Assembly (NCBI RefSeq): GCF_028369295.1
Contig: NZ_JAQMYP010000003.1
Coordinates: forward strand, 248,001 to 312,000
Length of the DNA stretch: 64,000 nucleotides
Reading direction: 5' to 3'
Source: Streptomyces sp. HD
GTDB taxonomy: Bacteria; Actinomycetota; Actinomycetes; Streptomycetales; Streptomycetaceae
Shown here: piece after piece, positions 8,911 through 15,869 of the stretch
How the letters are laid out: each line of letters begins with the position of its first letter
How positions within the stretch are numbered: the stretch's first letter is position 1
Notes under the pieces: model-generated
Seen by the model: only the letters and a program-made list of their open reading frames with translations
Told to the model about the DNA's origin: nothing
Databases searched by the model: none
Translations under genes and position numbers: made by a program

Positions 8911-10200
8911 TCACCAGCGAGGCACCGAAGGCGTCACCCACCCCGGCTCGGCGATCCGCATCGCGGCGGCGTCGTCGCGGTCCCTGAGCGAGCCGTCGTC
9001 ATCCAGCCACCGCCGGTGCAGCTCGGCCAGCCGTTCCCGGTCCAGCTCGACGCCGAGGCCGGGCGCGTCCGGCACGGTGACCCTGCCGCCGTCGAAGGTG
9101 AGGCGCTCGGTGAGGACGTCCTCGGACTGCCAGGGGTAGTGGGAGTCGCAGGCGTGGTGGAGGTTCGGCACGGTCGACGCCACATGGGTCATCGCGGCCA
9201 GGGAGATGCCCAGGTGGGTGTTGGAGTGCATGGACACCCCGACGCCGAAGGTGCGGCAGATCGCCGCCAACTGCTGGGTGTTGCGCAGCCCGCCCCAGTA
9301 GTGGTGGTCGGAGAGGACGACCTGGACGGCGTCCCGCGTGAACGCCTCCTTGATCTCCGCGAACGTCGTCACGCACATGTTGGTCGCCAGCGGCACCCCG
9401 GCCCGCGCGGCGACCTCGGCCATGGCGGCCGTACCGAGGGCCGGGTCCTCCAGGTACTCCAGGACGTCCCCCAGCTCCCGCGCCACCCGCAGCGAGGTCT
9501 CCACGGACCACGCCCCGTTGGGGTCGAGCCGCAGCGGGTGCCCGGGGAAGGCCTGGGCGAGCGCCCGTACGGCCGCGATCTCCTCGTCCGGCGGGAAGAC
9601 ACCGCCCTTGAGCTTGAAGGACGTGAACCCGTACCGCTCCTTGAACCTCCGCGCCTGCTCGACGACCCCGGCCGGGTCGACGGCGGCCCCCCAGTCGTCC
9701 TTCTCCGCGGGCGGGCCCTGCGGGTGGTCGGCCCACCGGTAGAACAGGTACGCGCTGTACTCGACGGCGTCGCGCACCCTGCCCCCGAGCAGCGCGTGCA
9801 CCGGCAGCCCCAGCGCCTTGCCGAGGGCGTCGAGACAGGCCACCTCGAAGCCGGAGACGACGGACAGCCGCAGCTTGTCGGCGGTCTGGACGCCGCGCAG
9901 CCCGCCGACGTCGACCTGGCCGAAGACCCGGGACTGGTCGACGGCCACCTCGTCCGCGACGACGAACAGGCCGTTCGGATCACTGACTTGACGACCGATC
10001 AGTTTCTCGGCGAACGGCCTGGCGAGCTCCAGGTACTTGGTGTCTCCGTACGTCTCACCGACCCCGACGATCCCGCCCGCCGTCTCGACCTCCACGATCA
10101 GCCGGGGCGTGTAGGGCTGGTGGACGCCCTGGGTGTTCAGCAGGGGCGGGTCGGCGACCAGGATCGGCGTCAGGCGGACGTCGGTGATCGTGAGGTTCAC
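8911..10200 (-). CDS. gudD: Glucarate dehydratase (enolase superfamily)
   Basis: A 429-residue enolase-superfamily enzyme that dehydrates D-glucarate (and perhaps L-idarate) to 5-dehydro-4-deoxyglucarate. Glucarate-dehydratase features are visible: LLNTQGVHQPYTPRLIVEV at the start, the KxK-type base motif FKLKGG, the metal-ligand motif LRLDPNGAWS, NMCVT, and the C-terminal SDHHYWGGLRNTQ...VSMHSNTHLGISL with its catalytic His. GTG at 10200 overlaps the stop of the upstream dehydratase gene (GTGA), which shows coupling. The product feeds directly into the enzyme encoded at 10197-11144. Confidence 0.9.
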   Translation of the reverse strand: MNLTITDVRLTPILVADPPLLNTQGVHQPYTPRLIVEVETAGGIVGVGETYGDTKYLELARPFAEKLIGRQVSDPNGLFVVADEVAVDQSRVFGQVDVGGLRGVQTADKLRLSVVSGFEVACLDALGKALGLPVHALLGGRVRDAVEYSAYLFYRWADHPQGPPAEKDDWGAAVDPAGVVEQARRFKERYGFTSFKLKGGVFPPDEEIAAVRALAQAFPGHPLRLDPNGAWSVETSLRVARELGDVLEYLEDPALGTAAMAEVAARAGVPLATNMCVTTFAEIKEAFTRDAVQVVLSDHHYWGGLRNTQQLAAICRTFGVGVSMHSNTHLGISLAAMTHVASTVPNLHHACDSHYPWQSEDVLTERLTFDGGRVTVPDAPGLGVELDRERLAELHRRWLDDDGSLRDRDDAAAMRIAEPGWVTPSVPRW

Positions 10201-11144
10201 GGTGCGGCTCCTACGAGGTCGAGGCCGGTGGCGAGCAGGGTGCGCAGATCGGCCAGGTCGGCGGCCGACGGGTCGGTGAGCGGGGCGCGTACGGGGCCGA
10301 CGGGGCGGCCGCGCAGCCGGGCCGCGGCCTTGACCAGGGACACGGCGTATCCGGGTACCCGGTCGCGGAGTTCGACGAGCGGGACGTAGAAGTCGCGCAG
10401 CAGCTTGTCGACCGTGCCGTGGTCGCCGTCCTGGAGGGCGGCGAAGAAGGCGTTCGCGATCTCGGGGGCGAAGGCGTGGACGGCGGAGGAGTAGGCGGGG
10501 ACGCCGACGGCGACGTAGGCGCGGGCCTGGATCTCGGCGGTGGCGGCGCCGTTGAAGAAGAGGAAGTCCTCGGGGGCGGCGAGGGTGAGGCGCTGGAGGC
10601 GGTCGAGGTCGCTGTGGCCGTCCTTGAGGCCGATGACGCCGGGGATGCGGGCGATCCGCCGCAACGAATCGACGGTGAAGGCGACCTGGCCCCGCTGGTA
10701 GGCGACGAGCGGCAGGCGGGTGCGGGCCGCGAGCTGCTCCAGCTGGCCGACCAGGCCGTCCTGCGGGGCGGCGACCAGGTAGTGCGGCAGGACGAGGAGG
10801 GCGTCGGCGCCGGCCTCCTCGGCGATCCGCGCGAAACGGGCGGCCTGCGCCCAGCCGTACCCGACCCCGGCGACGACGGGCACCCGCCCGCCCGACTCCT
10901 CGACGGCGACGGTGACGACCTGCCGGTACTCGTCCTCGTCCAGCGAGAAGAACTCGCCGGTGCCGCAGGCGGGGAAGAGGGCGCCGGGGGCGGTGGCGAG
11001 CTGGGCGGCGACATGGGCGCGGAAGCCGTCCGGGTCCAGGGAGCCGTCCTCGTGGAAGCTCGTGAGCGGGAACGACAGCACGCCGCGCGCCATGCCGTCC
11101 CGCAACCGCCGCGCCGTGTCCGTATCGAGGCTCGCCCTCACCAT
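10197..11144 (-). CDS. kdgD: 5-dehydro-4-deoxyglucarate dehydratase (KdgD)
   Basis: A 315-residue enzyme of the DHDPS/N-acetylneuraminate lyase superfamily. It converts 5-dehydro-4-deoxyglucarate to 2-oxoglutarate semialdehyde with loss of CO2 and water. The family core is FPLTSFHEDGSLDPDGF, then LFPACGTGEFFSLDEDEY, and the Schiff-base lysine in VIGLKDGHSDLDR. ATG at 11144 is preferred over 11150 because the only ribosome site, GGGGAG (11151-11156), abuts 11150 but is 6 bp from 11144. It is the first gene of the glucarate operon. No 2-oxoglutarate-semialdehyde dehydrogenase is encoded nearby. Confidence 0.9.
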   Translation of the reverse strand: MVRASLDTDTARRLRDGMARGVLSFPLTSFHEDGSLDPDGFRAHVAAQLATAPGALFPACGTGEFFSLDEDEYRQVVTVAVEESGGRVPVVAGVGYGWAQAARFARIAEEAGADALLVLPHYLVAAPQDGLVGQLEQLAARTRLPLVAYQRGQVAFTVDSLRRIARIPGVIGLKDGHSDLDRLQRLTLAAPEDFLFFNGAATAEIQARAYVAVGVPAYSSAVHAFAPEIANAFFAALQDGDHGTVDKLLRDFYVPLVELRDRVPGYAVSLVKAAARLRGRPVGPVRAPLTDPSAADLADLRTLLATGLDLVGAAP

Positions 11145-11148
11145 GGTC

Positions 11149-11189
11149 ATCTCCCCATGTAGACATCATCCATGTATGAGAATGGAGAT
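11149..11189. promoter_or_regulatory. Operator candidate upstream of the glucarate operon
   Basis: CCATGTA occurs twice, 15 bp apart (11155-11161 and 11170-11176), inside a segment bounded by inverted ends ATCTCC (11149) and GGAGAT (11184-11189). It lies between kdgD and the IclR-family gene and is notably AT-rich for this window. It is a reasonable IclR binding region; this is not proven. Confidence 0.45.
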
Positions 11190-11266
11190 TAGATACGCGA
11201 ACCGTGACCGTCAATGGCACGGTCGAGCCGACTCGCCCCGATGACCGCGCCGATTACCATCGCCCC

Positions 11267-12052
11267 ATGTCAGAGACAGGCGGCGTCCGCGAGGTGAAGT
11301 CCGCGGCGCGGACGGTCGAGTTGCTGGAACTCCTCGCCGCACGCGGCGACCGTCCGGCACGCCTGCAGGAGCTGGCCGACGCACTGAACGTGCCGCGCAG
11401 CTCCATGTACGCGCTGCTGCAGACCCTGATCTCCCGCGGCTGGGTCCGCACCGACGTCACCGGCTCGCTCTACGGCATCGGCATCCACGCCCTGCTCACC
11501 GGCACCAGCTACCTCGACTCCGACCCGCGCGTGCGCGTCGTACGCCCGTATCTCGACGAGGCGTCCCAGGCGCTGGGCGAGACGATCCACATGGCACGCC
11601 TCGACGGCCGGGACGTGGCATACCTGGCGACGCGCGAGTCGCACGAGTATCTGCGGACCATCAGCCGCGTCGGCCGCCGCCTCCCGGCCCACGCGGGCGC
11701 CCTGGGCAAGGCGCTGCTCGCCGAACGCCCCGACGCCGACCTGCCCGAGGACCCGTACGAGCCCCTCACCCCCAACACCCACACCACCCGCGACGCCCTC
11801 CGCTCCGACCTCGCCGAGGTGCGTACGCGCGGCTACTCGGTCGACCGCGAGGAGGGCGTCCTCGGCATCGTCGGCTTCGGCTTCGCCCTGCGCTACGACA
11901 CGCCCGCCCAGGACGCGATCAGCTGCTCGGTGCCGGTGGCCCGGCTGTCAGCGGGGCACGAGGAGCGGATCGTCGCGGTGATGCGGGAGATCAGGGCGAA
12001 GATCGAGGCGACGGTTCCCGGCGGGGGCGGGTCGGTGCATTGGCGCAGGTGA
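11267..12052 (+). CDS. IclR-family transcriptional regulator
   Basis: A 261-residue regulator. The N-terminal winged helix (about 12-70) contains ARLQELADALNVPRSSMYALLQTL. The C-terminal IclR effector domain has GETIHMARLDGRDVAYLATRES, then LPAHAGALGKALLAERP, then RGYSVDREEGVLGIVGFGFAL. It is divergent from the glucarate dehydratase operon, so repression by this protein and relief by a pathway intermediate is the natural guess. The ATG at 11267 fits family starts; an in-frame GTG at 11204 is possible. Neither has a good ribosome site. Confidence 0.88.
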   Translation: MSETGGVREVKSAARTVELLELLAARGDRPARLQELADALNVPRSSMYALLQTLISRGWVRTDVTGSLYGIGIHALLTGTSYLDSDPRVRVVRPYLDEASQALGETIHMARLDGRDVAYLATRESHEYLRTISRVGRRLPAHAGALGKALLAERPDADLPEDPYEPLTPNTHTTRDALRSDLAEVRTRGYSVDREEGVLGIVGFGFALRYDTPAQDAISCSVPVARLSAGHEERIVAVMREIRAKIEATVPGGGGSVHWRR

Positions 12053-12073
12053 AAGCACCTGCGAAGGTCGCAG
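12044..12073 (+). terminator. Overlapping stem-loops at the end of the IclR gene
   Basis: CGCAGGTG-AAAG-CACCTGCG (12044-12063) is an 8-bp stem with a 4-nt loop that covers the TGA stop at 12050-12052. A second, mutually exclusive hairpin CTGCGA-AGG-TCGCAG (12059-12073) overlaps it. There is no strong T-run, as is usual in Streptomyces. Confidence 0.6.
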
Positions 12074-12254
12074 AGGGCAGCCTCTTCTACCCCGCTTCCC
12101 TCACCCCAAACAGAACGTGCCTTAGATCACACCATTCCCACTTCTTCGCGCGTCCCCCCGCTTGATACAAATTCTCCGCGCGTTCCTGTCCGTCGACGGC
12201 CTGCGCCCCTCCCCCTTTCTTGTGCCGCTCCTTTCGCATGCCCTGGGAACGCCC

Positions 12255-13478
12255 GTGTTCGCCCCCCGCACCACCCCCTGGCCCCTCGTTGCCCTTTTCA
12301 CGGCCGGGTACCTCGCCCCGTATCTGCTGCCGACGGTCGTCGGCAGGCTCGACTCCGGACTTCCGCTCTCCCCGACCCAGGCCGGCGCCGTCGGCAGCGC
12401 GCTGCTGCTGAGCTCGGCGTCGGCGGGCTTCCTGCTGGCCTCGCGCGTCGAACGCGTCGGCGCCCGCAGGCTGGCCCGGATCGGCCTCGCCCTGGCCCTG
12501 CTCGGCTACGGCGGCGCCGCACTCGCACCCGCCGTACCGGCCGTCGTCCTCGGCGTCCTGATCGGCGGCTTCGGATCCGGTACGGTCACGGCCGTCGCCG
12601 CCACCCGCATCGCCGCCATGGGGGTCCCCCCGCGCGAGGTTGTTCGAGCGCGGGGGAGTGACCCGCACCGGGCCACCACGGTCGGCCTGCTCGGCGTATC
12701 CGCCCTCGCGGGCACCGTCTATCTGACGGTGCCGCACCTCGGTCCGGGCCATGGTCAGCCGCTGGCCGCGATCGCCCTCACCGCACTCGCCGTATGGCCC
12801 CTGACGAGCCGTCTGCCGTCGGTCACCGCTCCGCAGCCGCAGGCGGTCCGGGCCGCCTCCCACCTCCCCCACCGCCGCCAGGGTCTGACCCTCGCCGCCT
12901 GCATGGTGTGCTGGTCCCTCGTCCAGAACTCCCTGTGGGGCGTCAGCGGCCGGATCGGTCTGACGCAGGCGCAGCTGACCGAGGCCACGGTCGGCGCGGT
13001 GTTCGCCGTGGCGCTGGGCGCCGGGCTGCTCGGCGTCACCGGCGCGGGCGTGCTCGGCCCGCGCCTCGGGCTCGCGCTGCCCATCGGCGGCGGTACGGCC
13101 GTCATCGCGGCCTGCGTCGTGCTCAGCGCGTCCGCCACCGACCTGTCGTCCTTCGCGACCGGCGAGATCGCGTGGAACACGCTCTACCCGATCGTCCTGT
13201 CGTACGTCATCGGCCTCGCCGCCTCCCTCGACGGGCGCGGCCGCTGGGCGGTGCTCGTCGGCTCGGCCTCGTCGCTGGGCACGGCGGCGGGCCCGCTGAC
13301 CGGCAGCGTGCTGTCGGCGCAGGCGGGGTTCCCGGTCATGGGGGCGGTGCTGGCGGTCGGGCTGCTGGTGGTCGCCGTACCGATGACGGCGGTGGCGCTG
13401 GGCGTGGGCAGGCGCCCCCTGCCGGTGGTGGAGATCCCGGTGGAGGCCCCTGCCTACGACAGGGCGACAGCGGCCTAG
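12255..13478 (+). CDS. MFS transporter
   Basis: A roughly 407-residue membrane carrier with about 12 hydrophobic segments, including LVALFTAGYLAPYLLPTVVGRL, AVGSALLLSSASAGFLLASRVERVGARRLARIGLALALLG and GSASSLGTAAGPLTGSVL. The cytoplasmic loop RVERVGARRLARIG stands in for the usual GRLxDRxGRR motif. The first residues VFAPRTTPWPL begin at GTG 12255, with GGGA a few bases upstream. The frame is open back to a TTG at 12162, so the start is uncertain. The substrate is unknown. The TAG stop shares a CTAG tetranucleotide with the stop of the convergent deaminase gene. Confidence 0.75.
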   Translation: MFAPRTTPWPLVALFTAGYLAPYLLPTVVGRLDSGLPLSPTQAGAVGSALLLSSASAGFLLASRVERVGARRLARIGLALALLGYGGAALAPAVPAVVLGVLIGGFGSGTVTAVAATRIAAMGVPPREVVRARGSDPHRATTVGLLGVSALAGTVYLTVPHLGPGHGQPLAAIALTALAVWPLTSRLPSVTAPQPQAVRAASHLPHRRQGLTLAACMVCWSLVQNSLWGVSGRIGLTQAQLTEATVGAVFAVALGAGLLGVTGAGVLGPRLGLALPIGGGTAVIAACVVLSASATDLSSFATGEIAWNTLYPIVLSYVIGLAASLDGRGRWAVLVGSASSLGTAAGPLTGSVLSAQAGFPVMGAVLAVGLLVVAVPMTAVALGVGRRPLPVVEIPVEAPAYDRATAA

Positions 13479-14479
13479 GCCCTGTCGGCCTGGAACTCGT
13501 ACGCCTCGACCTCGGCGAGATACCGCGCCCGCCGCTCCTCGTCATGCTCCAGGAAGGACGCGAGGAAGGAGTTGCGGGCCAGCTCACGCAGCCGGTCCGG
13601 GCTCAGGCCGAGCGTCTCTTCCACGGCGGCGAAGTTGTCCCCCGCATAGCCGCCGAAGTAGGCCGGGTCGTCGGAGTTGACCGTGCACATCAGCCCGGCG
13701 TCGAGCATGGCCGGGAGGGGATGGTCGGCGAGGGTGTCGACCGTGCGCAGGCGGACGTTGGAGAGCGGGCACAGGGTCAGCGGAACCCGGTCCCGGACCA
13801 GCCGCTCGACCAGTTCCGGGGACTCCATGCACCGCAGCCCGTGGTCGATCCGCTCGACGCCGAGCAGGTCGAGGGCCTCGGTGATGTACTCCGGCGGCCC
13901 TTCCTCCCCGGCGTGCGCCACCCGCCTCAGACCCAGCGCGGCGGCGGCCTCGTACACCTCGCGGAACTTCACCGGCGGGTGCCCGACCTCGGCGGAGTCG
14001 AGCCCGACGCCGACGATCCGGTCGAGGTACGGCCTCGCGGCCTCCAGCGTTTCACGTGCCGACTCGGCGGACTCGTCCCGCAGGAAGCACAGGATCAGCT
14101 GGGTGGAGACACCGTGCGCGGACTCGCTGTGGGCGAGCGCCCGCCACAGCCCCTCGACGACCGTGCCCATCTCCACACCGCGCGCGAGGTGCGCCTGCGG
14201 GTCGAAGAAGATCTCCGCGTGCCGCACGCCCTGGGCGGCGGCACGGGCGAGGTAGGCATTGGCCAGATCCGCGAAGTCCTGCTCGGTGCGCAGGACGGCC
14301 ATGAGCTCGTAGTACAGGTTCAGGAAGGACTGGAGATCCTCGAACTGGTAGGCCTTGCGCAACGCGTCGGTGTCGCCGTACGGCAGGGTGACGCCGTTGC
14401 GCGCGGCCAGTTCGAAGGCGAGCTCCGGTTCGAGGGTGCCTTCGATGTGGAGGTGCAGTTCTGCTTTCGGGACGGGCAT
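13475..14479 (-). CDS. Adenine/adenosine deaminase family protein
   Basis: A 334-residue zinc aminohydrolase. The metal and catalytic motifs are visible: PKAELHLHIEGT (HxH), VAHAGEEGPPEYI (His plus catalytic Glu), RIDHGLRC and the final NSDDPAYFGGY. From memory, the SDDPAYFGG ending is typical of the adenine deaminase branch (yeast Aah1, Pseudomonas PA0148) rather than true adenosine deaminases. Adenine salvage to hypoxanthine is therefore more likely than adenosine deamination. The ATG at 14479 gives the usual short lead to the HxH motif. An in-frame ATG at 14500 overlaps the RNase Z stop (TAATG) and would allow translational coupling. Confidence 0.85.
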   Translation of the reverse strand: MPVPKAELHLHIEGTLEPELAFELAARNGVTLPYGDTDALRKAYQFEDLQSFLNLYYELMAVLRTEQDFADLANAYLARAAAQGVRHAEIFFDPQAHLARGVEMGTVVEGLWRALAHSESAHGVSTQLILCFLRDESAESARETLEAARPYLDRIVGVGLDSAEVGHPPVKFREVYEAAAALGLRRVAHAGEEGPPEYITEALDLLGVERIDHGLRCMESPELVERLVRDRVPLTLCPLSNVRLRTVDTLADHPLPAMLDAGLMCTVNSDDPAYFGGYAGDNFAAVEETLGLSPDRLRELARNSFLASFLEHDEERRARYLAEVEAYEFQADRA

Positions 14480-14499
14480 CGAAGCATCGTACGGCGGCA

Positions 14500-15405
14500 T
14501 TACCGTCGTTTCGGCAGCGGCACCCGCAGCAGGTCGTGCGCGACCGTCAGCTCCCCGTCGAAGCCGGCGTCCCGTGCCTGCCGCTCGAAGTCGTCCGGCT
14601 CGGTGTAGCGCTGGCTGAAGTGGGTGAGCACGAGATGCCGTACGCCGCACTCGCGCGCGACGCGGGCGGCCTGACCGGCGGTCAGGTGACCGTGCTCGAC
14701 GGCGAGTCCGGTGTCCTCGTCCAGGAAGGTGGACTCGATGACGAGCATGTCGCAGCCGTCGGCGAGGGTGTACACCCCGTCACACAGTCTCGTGTCCATG
14801 ACGAAGGCGAACCGCTGCCCGCGCCGGATCTCGCTCACCTCGTCCAGCGAGACCCCGCCGAGCACGCCCTCCCGCTGGAGCCGTCCGACGTCCGGCCCCT
14901 TGATGCCGTGCGCGGCGAGACGGTCCGGCAGCATGCGGCGCCCGTCGGGCTCGACGAGGCGATAGCCGTAGGACTCGACGGGGTGCGAGAGGAGGGCCGT
15001 GTGCAGTGCGTATCCACCGGTGTCGGCGATGACGCCGTCGGCGCTGACCGGGGCCTCAGCGATGTCGACGGTCTCGCGGTAGGCGGTGGCGTAACGCAGC
15101 CGGTCGAAGAAGCGCCGGCCGGAGCGCGGGTAGTGGGCGGTGACGGGGTGCGGGACCTTGTCGAGGTTGATCCGCTGGATCACGCCGGCGAGCCCGAGGG
15201 AGTGGTCGCCGTGGAAGTGGGTGATACAGATCCGGTTCAGGTCGTGGGCGGCGACCCCGGCACGCAGCATCTGCCGCTGTGTGCCCTCGCCCGGGTCGAA
15301 GAGGATGCCCTCGCCGTCCCAGCGCAGCAGATACCCGTTGTGGTTGCGGTGCCGGGTCGGGACCTGGCTCGCCGTCCCGAGGACGACCAGTTCACGTACG
15401 GACAC
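14500..15405 (-). CDS. rnz: Ribonuclease Z / tRNA 3'-processing endonuclease
   Basis: A 301-residue metallo-beta-lactamase-fold nuclease that removes tRNA 3' trailers. It has [22 protein letters not shown] near the start, the zinc motif [13 protein letters not shown] (about 62-74), the tRNase Z-type exosite region and the C-terminal [13 protein letters not shown] at 15405 follows the HIT gene stop by 6 bp, so the genes HIT, rnz and deaminase appear co-transcribed. The length is normal for the short bacterial form. Confidence 0.9.
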   Translation of the reverse strand: MSVRELVVLGTASQVPTRHRNHNGYLLRWDGEGILFDPGEGTQRQMLRAGVAAHDLNRICITHFHGDHSLGLAGVIQRINLDKVPHPVTAHYPRSGRRFFDRLRYATAYRETVDIAEAPVSADGVIADTGGYALHTALLSHPVESYGYRLVEPDGRRMLPDRLAAHGIKGPDVGRLQREGVLGGVSLDEVSEIRRGQRFAFVMDTRLCDGVYTLADGCDMLVIESTFLDEDTGLAVEHGHLTAGQAARVARECGVRHLVLTHFSQRYTEPDDFERQARDAGFDGELTVAHDLLRVPLPKRR

Positions 15406-15411
15406 GGTGAC

Positions 15412-15765
15412 TTACCCGGGGGGCCACTGCATGCCGCGGCCGCCGAGGATGTGGGCGTGGGCGTGCCAGACGGTCTGGCCCGCGCCCGCACCAGTGTTGA
15501 AGACGATCCGGTAGCTCTCCAGCTTGTCCTCGTCGGCAACGGCCTGGGCCTCGCGCAGCACGTCCGCGGCAAGTGCCGGGGCGGCGGTGGCAAGGGTGGC
15601 GGCGTCCTTGTAGTGCGCCTTGGGGATGACCAGGACGTGGGTGGGTGCCTGGGGGTTGATGTCCCGGAACGCGACGGTCGTGTCCGTCTCCCGCACGATC
15701 GTCGCCGGGACGTGCCCTTCGGCGATCTTGCAGAACAGGCAGTCGTCCTGCGGTTCCCCTGACAT
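15412..15765 (-). CDS. HIT-family (Hint-like) nucleotide-binding protein
   Basis: A 117-residue histidine-triad protein. It begins with the zinc-type CLFCKIAEGHVPATIVRETD segment and ends with the triad HAHAHILGG inside TVWHAHAHILGGRGMQWPPG. Such proteins hydrolyse purine nucleoside phosphoramidates and acyl-adenylates. The ATG at 15765 has GGAGGG 5 bp upstream. It is the first gene of a run leading into rnz and the deaminase. Confidence 0.92.
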   Translation of the reverse strand: MSGEPQDDCLFCKIAEGHVPATIVRETDTTVAFRDINPQAPTHVLVIPKAHYKDAATLATAAPALAADVLREAQAVADEDKLESYRIVFNTGAGAGQTVWHAHAHILGGRGMQWPPG

Positions 15766-15840
15766 GTTCCCTCCGGGGGTGGGCCGGTTTGGTTTACGGG
15801 GGGCATCGTATCGTCGTCGGGTGCGGGTGCTCGTGGGCTT

Positions 15841-15869
15841 GTCGCGCAGTTCCCCGCGCCCCTTTAGGT
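15841..15869. repeat. Dispersed Streptomyces repeat (CGCGCAGTTCCCCGCGCC core)
   Basis: The segment GTCGCGCAGTTCCCCGCGCC followed by CCTTTAGG is a sequence I recognise as occurring in many intergenic regions across Streptomyces genomes. It lies between the HIT gene and the S41 peptidase and runs over the peptidase stop codon (15864-15866). A related element is at 36619-36715. Recognition is from memory, not from a search. Confidence 0.5.

Noticed and set aside
10201-11220. Upstream in-frame extension of glucarate dehydratase
   Set aside because: The long Arg/Pro-rich extension overlaps kdgD in another frame. The true start is the GTG at 10200 overlapping the kdgD stop.
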